Notes: a model not told the origin generated them from the sequence alone. A stretch of DNA of 44,102 nucleotides from Paucimonas sp. (GCA_031253995.1 JAIRVG010000090.1:1-44102), one strand, 5' to 3'; numbered from the stretch's first letter, positions 16,111-25,603 are shown. Translations and numbers: made by a program.

Positions 16111-18002
16111 GTTCTGCTTCACGCATCGAACTGCTCAGCCCACGCCTCGCCAACCAGATCGCCGCCGGCGAGGTGGTGGAGCGCCCGGCGTCGGTGATCA
16201 AGGAGCTGCTGGAAAACAGCCTGGACTCCGGTGCCCGGCGCATCGACGTGGAAGTGGAGCAGGGCGGCGTCAAGCTGCTCAAGGTGCGGGACGACGGCAG
16301 CGGCATCGCCGCCGACGACCTGCCGCTGGCCCTGGCCCGTCACGCCACCAGCAAGATCCGCGACCTTGAAGACCTGGAACGGGTGATGAGCCTGGGGTTC
16401 CGCGGCGAAGCCCTGGCGTCGATCAGCTCCGTGGCGCGCCTGACCCTGACCTCGCGCACCCGCGACGCCCAGCAGGCCTGGCAGGTGGAAACCGAAGGCC
16501 GCGACATGGCGCCGCGGGTCCAGCCCGCCGCGCACCCGGTGGGTACTTCGGTGGAAGTGCGCGACCTGTTCTTCAACACCCCGGCGCGGCGCAAGTTCCT
16601 CAAGACCGAGAAGACCGAATTCGACCACCTGCAGGAAGTGATCCGGCGCCTGGCGCTGGCGCGCTTCGACGTGGGCTTCCACCTGCGCCACAACGGCAAG
16701 AGCATCCTCAGCCTGCATGAGGCGCCGGACGATGTGTCCCGCGCGCGGCGCGTCGGCGCGGTGTGCGGGCCGGGCTTCCTGGAGCAGGCGCTGCCGATCG
16801 AGATCGAGCGCAACGGCCTGCGCCTGTGGGGCTGGGTCGGTCTGCCGACCTTCTCCCGCAGCCAGGCGGACCTGCAGTACTTCTTCGTCAACGGCCGCGC
16901 GGTACGCGACAAGCTGGTGGCCCATGCGGTGCGCCAGGCTTACCGCGACGTGCTGTTCAACGGTCGGCACCCGACCTTCGTGCTGTTCCTCGAACTCGAT
17001 CCGACCGGCGTGGACGTCAACGTCCACCCCACCAAGCACGAAGTGCGCTTCCGTGACGGGCGCATGGTCCACGATTTCCTCTATGGCACCCTGCACCGGG
17101 CGCTGGCCGACGTGCGCCCGGACGACCAGGTGGCGGCGCCGGCGGCGACCGCGGAAATCATCCGCCCGACCGGCCAGCAGGCCGGTGAATTCGGGCCCCA
17201 GGGTGAAATGCGGCTTTCCGCTGCCGTGCTCGAACAGCCTCTCGCTCCGCCGGCCTCAAGCCCGTCCGGTAGTGGTTCCGGGGCGGGCTACCAGTATCAA
17301 TACACCCCGCGCCCGACCCCGCCGGTTGCCACCGGCGAGGCCCGCGAGGTGTATCGCGAGTTCTTCTCGCCGCTGCCGAATGCCGAGCCGGCGCCGCTGC
17401 CGGAAGGCGAACGTGATATTCCGCCGCTGGGCTACGCCCTTGCGCAACTGAAGGGCATCTATATCCTCGCGGAAAACGCCCATGGCCTGGTCCTGGTGGA
17501 CATGCACGCCGCCCACGAGCGGATCATGTACGAACGCCTGAAGATCGCCATGGCCAGCGAAGGCCTGAGCGGCCAGCCGCTGCTGGTGCCCGAGTCCCTG
17601 GCCCTGAGCCAGCGCGAGGCGGATTGCGCCGAGGAACATGCGCAGTGGTTCCAGCGCCTGGGCTTCGAATTGCAGCGCCTGGGCCCGGAAAGCCTGGCGA
17701 TCCGGCAGATTCCGGCGTTGCTCAAGCAGGCCGAGGCCAATCGCCTGGTGCAGGACGTGCTCGCCGACCTGATGGAGTACGGCACCAGCGATCGCATCCA
17801 GGCGCACCTGAACGAGCTGCTCGGGACCATGGCATGCCACGGCGCGGTGCGCGCCAACCGGCGCCTGGCCATCCCGGAAATGAACGGCCTGCTGCGTGAC
17901 ATGGAGAACACCGAGCGTAGCGGCCAATGCAACCACGGTCGTCCGACCTGGACCCAGATGGGCCTGGACGACCTGGACAAACTGTTCTTGCGCGGTCGTT
18001 GA
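16107..18002 (+). CDS. mutL: DNA mismatch repair protein MutL
   Basis: 631 residues. The N-terminal GHKL ATPase has NQIAAGEVVERPASV, ELLENSLDSGA and DDGSGI, then GFRGEAL. A variable Pro-rich linker (about 340-430) is followed by the C-terminal dimerisation domain. That domain carries VDMHAAHERIMYE near 467-479, fitting the D-x-HA-x2-E-x4-E metal-binding endonuclease motif found in MutL of bacteria without MutH. The protein is therefore expected to nick DNA itself. Overlaps amiB by 4 bases and miaA by 1 base. Confidence 0.96.
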   Translation: MSSASRIELLSPRLANQIAAGEVVERPASVIKELLENSLDSGARRIDVEVEQGGVKLLKVRDDGSGIAADDLPLALARHATSKIRDLEDLERVMSLGFRGEALASISSVARLTLTSRTRDAQQAWQVETEGRDMAPRVQPAAHPVGTSVEVRDLFFNTPARRKFLKTEKTEFDHLQEVIRRLALARFDVGFHLRHNGKSILSLHEAPDDVSRARRVGAVCGPGFLEQALPIEIERNGLRLWGWVGLPTFSRSQADLQYFFVNGRAVRDKLVAHAVRQAYRDVLFNGRHPTFVLFLELDPTGVDVNVHPTKHEVRFRDGRMVHDFLYGTLHRALADVRPDDQVAAPAATAEIIRPTGQQAGEFGPQGEMRLSAAVLEQPLAPPASSPSGSGSGAGYQYQYTPRPTPPVATGEAREVYREFFSPLPNAEPAPLPEGERDIPPLGYALAQLKGIYILAENAHGLVLVDMHAAHERIMYERLKIAMASEGLSGQPLLVPESLALSQREADCAEEHAQWFQRLGFELQRLGPESLAIRQIPALLKQAEANRLVQDVLADLMEYGTSDRIQAHLNELLGTMACHGAVRANRRLAIPEMNGLLRDMENTERSGQCNHGRPTWTQMGLDDLDKLFLRGR

Positions 18003-18979
18003 TGATGGCAGGTTCCAGACCTCCGGCGATTTTCCTGATGGGCCCGACCGCCGCGGGCAAGACCGACCTGGCCATCGAACTGACCAAGGTGCTGCCGTGC
18101 GAGCTGATCAGCGTCGACTCGGCGCTGATCTATCGCGGCATGGACATCGGCACGGCCAAGCCGTCGAAGGAGATTCTCGCCGCCTATCCGCATCGCCTGG
18201 TGGACATCCTCGACCCCGCCGAGAGCTATTCGGCAGCGGATTTCCGCAACGACGCCCTGGAAGCCATGGCCGATATCACCGCGCGGGGCAAGATCCCGCT
18301 GCTGGTGGGCGGCACCATGCTCTACTACAAGGCGCTGCTGGAAGGCCTGGCGGACATGCCGCCGGCCGACCCGCAGGTGCGCGCCGAACTGGAAGCCCGG
18401 GCGCAGGCACTGGGCCTGCAGGCGCTGCACGACGAACTGGCGGCGGTGGACCCGGTTTCGGCGGCGCGTATCCATCCGAATGACCCGCAGCGCCTGATCC
18501 GTGCACTTGAAGTGTATCGGGTGAGCGGTTTAACGATGACTTCACATCGTTTGCGTCAAGCTGAGCAAAGTAATAGCACTGACACTTCTGGGCAGGGGCA
18601 ATTGCCCTATACTGTCGCCAGCCTGGCCATCGCTCCACGGGACCGACAGGTGCTCCACGAGCGAATTGCAGCAAGATTCACGCAAATGCTGGAACAGGGC
18701 TTCATTGACGAGGTCCGATCGCTGCGGGCGAGAAGTGACTTGCACGCAGGGCTGCCGTCTATACGGGCGGTGGGTTATCGTCAGGTCTGGGATCATCTTG
18801 ATGGCAAGCTGACTTCAGTTGAAATGCAGGAGCGCGGCATCATTGCCACTCGCCAACTGGCGAAGCGGCAATTTACCTGGTTGCGCAGTTGGGCCGATCT
18901 CCACTGGTTGGACAGCCTGGCTTGCGACAATCTGTCTCGCACCTTGAAATACCTCGGGACCGTCTCCATATTGGGCTGA
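18002..18979 (+). CDS. miaA: tRNA dimethylallyltransferase MiaA
   Basis: Adds the dimethylallyl group to A37 of UNN-decoding tRNAs. 325 residues from the ATG at 18002 (a second ATG follows at once at 18005). P-loop GPTAAGKTDLAIEL at the N-terminus, then ISVDSALIYRGMDIGTAKPS with the catalytic Asp, and RQLAKRQFTWLR near the end. The last 150 codons use noticeably more A/T-ending codons than the first half; this segment may carry the hfq promoters, as known in E. coli. Confidence 0.96.
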   Translation: MMAGSRPPAIFLMGPTAAGKTDLAIELTKVLPCELISVDSALIYRGMDIGTAKPSKEILAAYPHRLVDILDPAESYSAADFRNDALEAMADITARGKIPLLVGGTMLYYKALLEGLADMPPADPQVRAELEARAQALGLQALHDELAAVDPVSAARIHPNDPQRLIRALEVYRVSGLTMTSHRLRQAEQSNSTDTSGQGQLPYTVASLAIAPRDRQVLHERIAARFTQMLEQGFIDEVRSLRARSDLHAGLPSIRAVGYRQVWDHLDGKLTSVEMQERGIIATRQLAKRQFTWLRSWADLHWLDSLACDNLSRTLKYLGTVSILG

Positions 18980-19072
18980 ATCCCGCAATTGCCGTCTATC
19001 CTTGGGGGTGGGGCGGCTTGAGCCATCAGTTTTCTTGTTTTTTTACTATTGATCCTTACAGGAGTGCGGCAT

Positions 19073-19333
19073 ATGTCAAAAGGGCATTCGCTACAAGACC
19101 CTTACTTGAATACTTTGAGAAAAGAAAAAGTCGGGGTTTCGATCTATCTGGTCAACGGCATCAAGCTGCAAGGCACCATCGAGTCCTTCGACCAGTTCGT
19201 CATCCTGCTGAAAAACACGGTCAGCCAGATGGTCTACAAGCACGCGATCTCGACCGTCGTCCCGGTACGTCCAATCCGTCTCCCTAGCGCAGCTGACGCC
19301 GAACACGGCGACACTGAGCCAGGTAACGCCTGA
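19073..19333 (+). CDS. hfq: RNA chaperone Hfq
   Basis: Sm-like hexameric protein for sRNA-mRNA pairing and, in Pseudomonas, Crc-dependent catabolite repression. 86 residues from ATG 19073 (the frame is open 8 codons further). GHSLQDPYLNTLRKEKVGV is Sm1 and IYLVNGIKLQGTIESFDQF the middle; YKHAISTVVP is the Sm2 motif. The C-terminal tail is short. CAGGAGTG supplies the ribosome site. Confidence 0.98.
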   Translation: MSKGHSLQDPYLNTLRKEKVGVSIYLVNGIKLQGTIESFDQFVILLKNTVSQMVYKHAISTVVPVRPIRLPSAADAEHGDTEPGNA

Positions 19334-19345
19334 TAGGAGCCTGCT

Positions 19346-20647
19346 TTGTTCTTTGAGCGCCACGGTGGTGGTGAACGAGCCGTTCTCGTTCATCTGGAAG
19401 GTCAGAGCCCTGAGGCGCGCGAAGACCCGCAGGAGTTCCAGGAGCTGGCGTTGTCGGCCGGTGCCGATATCGTCGCGCTCGCCAATGTGGCGCGACACCA
19501 GCCTACGGCCAAGTTCCTGATCGGCAGTGGCAAGGTCGAGGAGCTGCGCGACCTGGTCAAGGCCGAAGAGGCCGACCTGGTGATCTTCAACCACACCCTC
19601 ACCCCGAGCCAGGAACGCAACCTCGAACGCGTTTTCGAGTGTCGCGTGCTTGATCGCACCGGCCTGATCCTCGACATCTTCGCCCAGCGCGCGCGGACCC
19701 ACGAGGGCAAGCTGCAGGTCGAACTGGCCCAGCTCGAACACATGAGCACGCGCCTGGTTCGCGGCTGGACCCACCTTGAACGGCAGAAAGGTGGTATCGG
19801 TCTGCGCGGTCCGGGTGAAACCCAGCTCGAAACCGACCGCCGCCTGCTGCGGGTGCGCCTGCGACAGATCAAGGCACGCCTGGAGAAGGTGCGCAGCCAG
19901 CGCGAACAGGCGCGGCGCGGACGCAAACGCGCCGATGTCCCGTCGGTTTCACTGGTGGGCTACACCAACGCCGGCAAATCGACCCTGTTCAACGCCATGA
20001 CCTCGTCCGAGGTGTATGCGGCCGACCAGCTCTTCGCCACCCTCGACCCGACCCTGCGCCGTCTCGAACTGAGCGACATCGGGCCGATCGTGCTGGCGGA
20101 CACCGTGGGCTTCATTCGTCACCTGCCGCACAAGCTGGTCGAGGCTTTTCGGGCTACGCTCGAAGAGTCGAGCAACTCCGACCTGCTGCTGCATGTGATC
20201 GACGCCCACGAGCCCGAGCGCATGGCGCAGATCGAACAGGTCATGGCGGTGCTCGGCGAGATCGGTGCAGAAGGCTTGCCGATCCTCGAGGTGTATAACA
20301 AACTCGACCTGCTTGAAGGCATTGAGCCACATATCCAGCGCAATGCCGACGGCAAGCCGGAGCGGGTCTGGGTCTCGGCGCGTGATGGCCGGGGGCTGGA
20401 GTTGGTGGGGCAGGCGATCGCCGAGTTGCTGGGGGATGACCTCTTCATCGGTACCCTGCGCCTGGAGCAGCGCTACGCGCGTTTGCGTGCGCAATTCTTC
20501 GCGGCGGGGGCCGTGCAGAACGAAGAACACGACGAAGAAGGCAGCAGCCTCCTGGCAGTGCGCCTGCCACGGGTCGACTTCAACCGCCTGGTGGCGCGCG
20601 AAGGGTTTGAACCGGTCGAGTTCCTCGAACAACACACTTTGCAATAA
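19346..20647 (+). CDS. hflX: ribosome-associated GTPase HflX
   Basis: Splits stalled or heat-damaged 70S ribosomes. 433 residues from the TTG at 19346 with TAGGAG six bases upstream. N-terminal nucleotide-binding helical domain with the Gly-rich IGLRGPGETQLETDRRLL segment, then the G domain: GYTNAGKSTLFNAM (G1), DTVGFI (G3), NKLDLL (G4). It starts 12 bases after the hfq stop. Confidence 0.96.
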   Translation: MFFERHGGGERAVLVHLEGQSPEAREDPQEFQELALSAGADIVALANVARHQPTAKFLIGSGKVEELRDLVKAEEADLVIFNHTLTPSQERNLERVFECRVLDRTGLILDIFAQRARTHEGKLQVELAQLEHMSTRLVRGWTHLERQKGGIGLRGPGETQLETDRRLLRVRLRQIKARLEKVRSQREQARRGRKRADVPSVSLVGYTNAGKSTLFNAMTSSEVYAADQLFATLDPTLRRLELSDIGPIVLADTVGFIRHLPHKLVEAFRATLEESSNSDLLLHVIDAHEPERMAQIEQVMAVLGEIGAEGLPILEVYNKLDLLEGIEPHIQRNADGKPERVWVSARDGRGLELVGQAIAELLGDDLFIGTLRLEQRYARLRAQFFAAGAVQNEEHDEEGSSLLAVRLPRVDFNRLVAREGFEPVEFLEQHTLQ

Positions 20648-20650
20648 AAG

Positions 20651-20669
20651 CCTGACGACGCGGTCAGGC
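20651..20669 (+). other. hairpins between hflX and hflK
   Basis: GCCTGAC pairs with GTCAGGC across a 5-base loop just after the hflX stop. A second GC-rich fold (GCGCGCC, GTT, GGCGCGT) with TCTTTGCTTT lies at about 20699-20725. Either may attenuate read-through into hflKC. Confidence 0.4.
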
Positions 20670-20743
20670 AGCCGTGACAGGCATTCTGTAGCATTGGACG
20701 GCGCGCCGTTGGCGCGTCTTTGCTTTATCAGATGGAGAGCGCT

Positions 20744-21916
20744 ATGGCTTGGAATGAGCCGGGTGGCAACTCGAACAATCAGGACCCTTGGGGTGGGCGC
20801 CGCGGCGGTGGTGGCGGCGGCGACAAGAAAGGCCCTCCGGATCTCGACGAGGCCTTCCGCAAGCTGCAGGATAGCCTGAACGGCATGTTCGGCAGTGGCA
20901 AGAAACGTGGTGGCGGCGACAGCCTTCCCAAGGGTGGCGGCTTTGGCCTGCTGGGCGTTGGTCTTGCCGTGCTGGCGGCCATCTGGCTGTACAGCGCGGT
21001 CTACGTGGTGGACGAGCAGGAGCAGGCCGTTGTGCTGCGCTTCGGCAAGTACTACGAAACCGTCGGCCCGGGCCTGAACATCTACTTCCCCCCGATCGAC
21101 CGCAAGTACATGGAAAACGTCACGCGTGAGCGTGCGTACACCAAGCAGGGCCAGATGCTGACCGAGGACGAGAACATCGTCGAGGTGCCGCTGACCGTGC
21201 AGTACAAGATCAGCAACCTGCAGGACTTCGTGCTCAACGTCGACCAGCCCGAGGTCAGCCTGCAGCACGCGACCGACAGCGCCCTGCGCCACGTGGTGGG
21301 TTCCACCGCCATGGACAAGGTGCTGACCGAAGGCCGCGAGCAGATGGCGATCGAGATCAAGGAGCGTCTGCAACGCTTCCTCGACACCTATCGCACCGGT
21401 ATCACCGTGACCCAGGTCAACGTGCAGAGCGCGGCAGCCCCGCGTGAAGTGCAGGAAGCCTTCGACGACGTGATCCGTGCCCGCGAAGACGAGCAACGCG
21501 CCCGCAACCAGGCCGAGTCCTACGCCAACGGCGTGGTGCCGGAAGCCCGCGGCCAGGCGCAGCGCATCATCGAGGACGCCAACGGCTACCGCGACGAAGT
21601 CGTCTCCCGCGCCAAGGGTGAGGCCGACCGCTTCACCAAGCTGGTCACCGAGTACCGCAAGGCGCCTGAAGTTACCCGCGAGCGCCTGTACCTGGAAACC
21701 ATGCAGCACGTCTACAGCAACACCAGCAAGGTCCTGGTCACCGGCAAGGACGGGCAGAACAACCTGCTCTACCTGCCGCTGGACAAGATGGTCGACGGCA
21801 GCCGCAACGCCAATGCACCGGTCAGCGTCCCCGCGACCTCGGTCAATGACGCGGCGAACCGGGCTGCCGAGCTGCAACAGCAACAGTCGCAAGTGCGCAC
21901 CAGGGAGAGTCGCTGA
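20744..21916 (+). CDS. hflK: FtsH-regulating membrane protein HflK
   Basis: 390 residues from ATG 20744 with GGAG at 20734-20737. The N-terminus is Gly/Asn-rich and cytoplasmic, followed by one membrane segment (about 70-90, LLGVGLAVLAAIWLYSAVYV). The SPFH/band-7 domain (about 91-290) contains VVDEQEQAVVLRFGKY and a long coiled coil. It forms a large periplasmic cage with HflC around the FtsH protease. Its stop overlaps the hflC start by one base. Confidence 0.96.
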   Translation: MAWNEPGGNSNNQDPWGGRRGGGGGGDKKGPPDLDEAFRKLQDSLNGMFGSGKKRGGGDSLPKGGGFGLLGVGLAVLAAIWLYSAVYVVDEQEQAVVLRFGKYYETVGPGLNIYFPPIDRKYMENVTRERAYTKQGQMLTEDENIVEVPLTVQYKISNLQDFVLNVDQPEVSLQHATDSALRHVVGSTAMDKVLTEGREQMAIEIKERLQRFLDTYRTGITVTQVNVQSAAAPREVQEAFDDVIRAREDEQRARNQAESYANGVVPEARGQAQRIIEDANGYRDEVVSRAKGEADRFTKLVTEYRKAPEVTRERLYLETMQHVYSNTSKVLVTGKDGQNNLLYLPLDKMVDGSRNANAPVSVPATSVNDAANRAAELQQQQSQVRTRESR

Positions 21917-22785
21917 TGAGCAATAAATCGCTGATCGCCCTGATTGTCGGCGTCGTCCTGGCCATCGTTGCCTGGAACAGCTTCTACATCGTGGCCCAGA
22001 CCGAACGTGCGGTACTCCTGCAATTCGGTCGTGTGGTCCAGGCGGATGTCCAGCCCGGCCTGCACGTGAAGGTTCCCTACGTGAACCAGGTGCGCAGGTT
22101 CGACGCGCGACTGATGACCCTCGACGCCCCGACCCAGCGGTTCCTGACCCTGGAGAAGAAAGCGGTGATGGTCGACGCCTATGCCAAGTGGCGGGTGAAG
22201 GACGCCGAGCGTTTCTACACCGCGACCTCCGGCATGAAGCAGATCGCCGACGAGCGTCTGTCCCGTCGTCTGGAAAGCGGCCTGCGTGACCAGTTCGGTA
22301 AACGCACCCTGCACGAAGTGGTGTCCGGCGAGCGCGATGCGCTGATGGCCGACATCACCGGCTCGCTGAACCGCATGGCGGAGAAGGAGCTGGGCATCGA
22401 GGTGGTCGACGTCCGCGTCAAGGCCATCGACCTGCCGAAGGAAGTGAACCGCAGCGTGTTCGAGCGGATGAGCACCGAGCGTGAGCGGGAAGCCCGCGAG
22501 CATCGCGCCAAGGGTAACGAGTTGGCCGAAGGCATCCGTGCCGACGCCGATCGTCAACGCCGCGTGCTGCTGGCCGAAGCCTATCGGGAATCGGAAGAGA
22601 CCCGCGGTGACGGCGATGCCCAGGCAGCGGCGATCTACGCCAAGGCCTACGGCCAGGACCAGGACTTCTACGCGTTCTACCGTAGCCTGAATGCCTACCG
22701 CGAAAGCTTCAGCAGCAAGAACGACGTTCTGGTCCTCGACCCGAGCAGCGAGTTCTTCCGTTTCATGAACAAAGCGAAACCGTGA
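21916..22785 (+). CDS. hflC: FtsH-regulating membrane protein HflC
   Basis: 289 residues. N-terminal membrane anchor (about 5-24, SLIALIVGVVLAIVAW), then SPFH domain with QTERAVLLQFGRVV and a coiled-coil rich in Glu/Arg/Ala (about 185-245). C-terminal YRSLNAYRESF is conserved. Partner of HflK in the FtsH cage; co-translated with it. Confidence 0.96.
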   Translation: MSNKSLIALIVGVVLAIVAWNSFYIVAQTERAVLLQFGRVVQADVQPGLHVKVPYVNQVRRFDARLMTLDAPTQRFLTLEKKAVMVDAYAKWRVKDAERFYTATSGMKQIADERLSRRLESGLRDQFGKRTLHEVVSGERDALMADITGSLNRMAEKELGIEVVDVRVKAIDLPKEVNRSVFERMSTEREREAREHRAKGNELAEGIRADADRQRRVLLAEAYRESEETRGDGDAQAAAIYAKAYGQDQDFYAFYRSLNAYRESFSSKNDVLVLDPSSEFFRFMNKAKP

Positions 22786-22791
22786 CACCCG

Positions 22792-22830
22792 ATCACCCCG
22801 CTGGGCGGCTAATACGTCTGGCGGGGTGAT
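22792..22830 (+). other. 10-bp perfect inverted repeat after hflC
   Basis: ATCACCCCGC and GCGGGGTGAT flank a 19-base loop, starting 7 bases after the hflC stop. With the terminator 30 bases further on, it may form a compound 3'-end structure. Confidence 0.5.
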
Positions 22831-22860
22831 TTCTGCAAGACAACGGGTGTATGATGCGGC

Positions 22861-22884
22861 AGCCGGGAAATTCCCGGCTTTTTT
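22861..22884 (+). terminator. terminator of the hfl operon
   Basis: AGCCGGGAA pairs with TTCCCGGCT and is followed by TTTTT. It ends the long nnrD-to-hflC unit. From here to the hisZ start (23051) I see no gene; DUF2065, which I recall at this place in other pseudomonads, is absent. Confidence 0.88.
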
Positions 22885-23050
22885 GCGTCTGCGAGATCGA
22901 ATGATCCGCCAGGCGAGGCAATTCAGGATTCACGAGGGTATCGGCACTGCGGCAACGCTGGAATCGGCGCTGCGCGGGTGATTTGCCGCGACCTGCTTTA
23001 CTCACGGCCAGCTCGGAGCAGGCCGCCCGGACCAAAGGGGAATAGGCGTA

Positions 23051-24238
23051 ATGGCAACGGTAGACCGCTGGCTGCTGCCAGATGGCATCGAAGAAGTACT
23101 GCCACCTGAGGCGACACGCATCGAGATCGCGCGTCGCCAGGTGTTGGATCTGTTCCAGAGCTGGGGTTACGAGTTCGTCGTGACTCCCCATATCGAGTAC
23201 CTGGAATCGCTGCTCACCGGTGCCGGCCAGGACCTGGACCTGCGTACCTTCAAGGTGGTCGATCCACAGTCCGGCCGGCAGATGGGCTTCCGCGCCGACA
23301 TCACGCCGCAGGTGGCGCGCATCGATGCGCACACCCTGCGCCGCGAAGGCCCGACCCGCCTGTGCTATGCCGGCAGCGTGCTGCACGCCCAGCCACGGGC
23401 GTTGTCGACCTCGCGCAGCCCGATCCAGCTGGGTGCCGAGCTGTATGGCGATGCCAGCCCGGTCAGCGATGTGGAAGTGATCAGCCTGATGCTGGCCATG
23501 CTGCAACTGGCCGATGTGCCGGACGTGCACATGGACCTCGGCCATGTCGGCATCTACCGCGGCCTGGCCCGTGCCGCCGGCCTGTCCGGCGCGGTCGAGC
23601 AGCAGCTGTTCGATGCCCTGCAACGCAAGGCCATCGACGAAGTGGTGGCCCTGACCGCCAACCTGCCAGCCGACCTGGCCGGCATGCTCCGCGCCCTGAC
23701 CGAGCTGTGCGGCGGTCGCGAAGTGCTGGAAGCGGCCCGCGTACGCCTGGGCCGTGCCCCGGCAGCCGTACTGGCAGCCCTGGATGACCTGCTGGCGATC
23801 GCCGACCGGCTGACCGCGCGTTATCCACAGTTGCCGCTGTATTTCGACCTGGGCGAGCTGCGTGGCTACCACTACCACACCGGCGTGGTGTTCGCCGCGT
23901 TCGTCCCGGGTGTCGGCCAGTCGATCGCCCAGGGTGGTCGCTACGACGACATCGGAGCGGACTTTGGCCGGGCACGTCCGGCCACCGGTTTCTCCACGGA
24001 TTTGAAGACCCTGGTCACACTGGGGCGGGCAGAGGTCGTATTGCCCACTGGCGGGATCTGGATGCCCGACAGCGGCGACGCGGCTCTGTGGCAGTTGGTC
24101 TGCCAGTTGCGCACTGAAGGTCAGCGGGTTGTGCAGGCACTGCCTGGCCAGCCACTGGCTGCCGCCGTCGAGGCGGACTGCGACCGGCAATTGATTCTGC
24201 AAAACGGGCTCTGGCAGGTTCTGCCACTGGCCATCTGA
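23051..24238 (+). CDS. hisZ: ATP phosphoribosyltransferase regulatory subunit HisZ
   Basis: A histidyl-tRNA synthetase paralogue that does not charge tRNA but activates the short form of HisG, the first enzyme of histidine synthesis. 395 residues beginning MATVDRWLLPDGIEEVLPPE. Class II motif 2-like region around GFRADITPQVARIDA. The usual HisRS anticodon-binding domain is missing, and the length fits HisZ. AAGGGGAATA precedes the ATG. Upstream of purA by 56 bp. Confidence 0.95.
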   Translation: MATVDRWLLPDGIEEVLPPEATRIEIARRQVLDLFQSWGYEFVVTPHIEYLESLLTGAGQDLDLRTFKVVDPQSGRQMGFRADITPQVARIDAHTLRREGPTRLCYAGSVLHAQPRALSTSRSPIQLGAELYGDASPVSDVEVISLMLAMLQLADVPDVHMDLGHVGIYRGLARAAGLSGAVEQQLFDALQRKAIDEVVALTANLPADLAGMLRALTELCGGREVLEAARVRLGRAPAAVLAALDDLLAIADRLTARYPQLPLYFDLGELRGYHYHTGVVFAAFVPGVGQSIAQGGRYDDIGADFGRARPATGFSTDLKTLVTLGRAEVVLPTGGIWMPDSGDAALWQLVCQLRTEGQRVVQALPGQPLAAAVEADCDRQLILQNGLWQVLPLAI

Positions 24239-24294
24239 GATTAGTCGCCGGCCCTCTCGCCGGCGCCAAGTTTGCGCGAATGAGGACAAGTGTT

Positions 24295-25587
24295 ATGGGT
24301 AAGAATGTCGTAGTCCTGGGCACCCAATGGGGTGATGAGGGCAAAGGCAAGATCGTCGATCTGCTGACCGAACATGCTGCCGCCGTAGTGCGCTACCAGG
24401 GTGGCCACAATGCCGGTCACACGCTGGTGATCGACGGTGAGAAGACCGTGCTGCACCTGATCCCTTCGGGCGTCCTGCGCGAAGGCGTGCAGTGCCTGAT
24501 CGGCAACGGCGTGGTGGTTGCACCCGACGCGCTGATGCGTGAAATCGTCAAGCTGGAAGAGAAGGGCGTACCGGTTCGCGATCGCCTGCGCATCAGCCCG
24601 GCCTGCCCGCTGATCCTGTCCTACCACGTCGCCCTGGACCAGGCGCGCGAGAAGGCCCGTGGCGAGCAGAAGATCGGCACCACCGGTCGCGGCATCGGCC
24701 CGGCCTACGAAGACAAGGTGGCCCGTCGCGGCCTGCGCATCGGCGACCTGTTCCACCGCGAGCGTTTCGCCGCCAAGCTGGGCGAGCTGCTGGACTACCA
24801 CAACTTCCAGCTGGTCAATTACTACAAAGAGCCGGCCATCGACTTCCAGGAAACCCTGGACCAGTGCATGGAATACGCCGAGCAGCTGAAGCCGATGATG
24901 CTCGACGTCACCGCCGAACTGCATAACCTGCGTCGCGCTGGCAAGGACATCATGTTCGAAGGTGCACAGGGCTCGCTGCTGGACATCGACCACGGTACCT
25001 ACCCGTACGTCACCAGCTCCAACACCACCGCCGGCGGCATCGCCACCGGTTCCGGCGTTGGCCCGATGTACATCGACTACATCCTCGGCATCACCAAGGC
25101 CTACACCACCCGCGTCGGTTCCGGCCCGTTCCCGACCGAACTGTTCGATGACGTCGGTGCCTACCTGGCCAAGCGTGGCCACGAGTTCGGTGCCACCACC
25201 GGCCGTGCCCGTCGTTGCGGCTGGTTCGACGCCGTCATCCTGCGTCGCGCCATCGACGTCAACAGCATCTCGGGCCTGTGCCTGACCAAGCTGGACGTAC
25301 TGGACGGCCTGGAAACCATCCGTATCTGCGTGGGCTACAAGAACGAGAACGGCGCGGTCATCGATGCACCGACCGACGCCGACAGCTACATCGGCCTGGA
25401 GCCGGTGTACGAAGAGATGCCAGGCTGGACCGAATCGACCGTGGGCGCCAAGACCCTGGAAGAACTGCCGGCCAACGCCCGTGCCTACATCAAGCGTGTG
25501 GAAGAGCTGGTCGGCGCGCCGATCGACATCATCTCCACCGGTCCTGACCGCAACGAGACCATCGTGCTGCGTCATCCGTTCGCCTGA
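24295..25587 (+). CDS. purA: adenylosuccinate synthetase
   Basis: Joins IMP and aspartate with GTP to adenylosuccinate, first step of AMP synthesis. 430 residues starting MGKNVVVLGTQWGDEGKGKI, which carries the GDEGKGK P-loop. Also QGGHNAGHTLV, GTTGRGIGPAYEDK and the TTGRARRCGWFD base-binding loop. An in-frame ATG 5 codons earlier is the less likely start. Followed by a strong terminator. Confidence 0.97.
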   Translation: MGKNVVVLGTQWGDEGKGKIVDLLTEHAAAVVRYQGGHNAGHTLVIDGEKTVLHLIPSGVLREGVQCLIGNGVVVAPDALMREIVKLEEKGVPVRDRLRISPACPLILSYHVALDQAREKARGEQKIGTTGRGIGPAYEDKVARRGLRIGDLFHRERFAAKLGELLDYHNFQLVNYYKEPAIDFQETLDQCMEYAEQLKPMMLDVTAELHNLRRAGKDIMFEGAQGSLLDIDHGTYPYVTSSNTTAGGIATGSGVGPMYIDYILGITKAYTTRVGSGPFPTELFDDVGAYLAKRGHEFGATTGRARRCGWFDAVILRRAIDVNSISGLCLTKLDVLDGLETIRICVGYKNENGAVIDAPTDADSYIGLEPVYEEMPGWTESTVGAKTLEELPANARAYIKRVEELVGAPIDIISTGPDRNETIVLRHPFA

Positions 25588-25603
25588 TTCAGGTCAAGCG
25601 TCA

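Noticed and set aside
19949..21892. 647-codon minus-strand frame opposite hflX and hflK
   Set aside because: Shadow of two well-recognised genes.
22901..22981. 26-codon frame upstream of hisZ starting ATGATCCGCC
   Set aside because: No ribosome site and no recognisable similarity; considered as a leader peptide but no His run is present.
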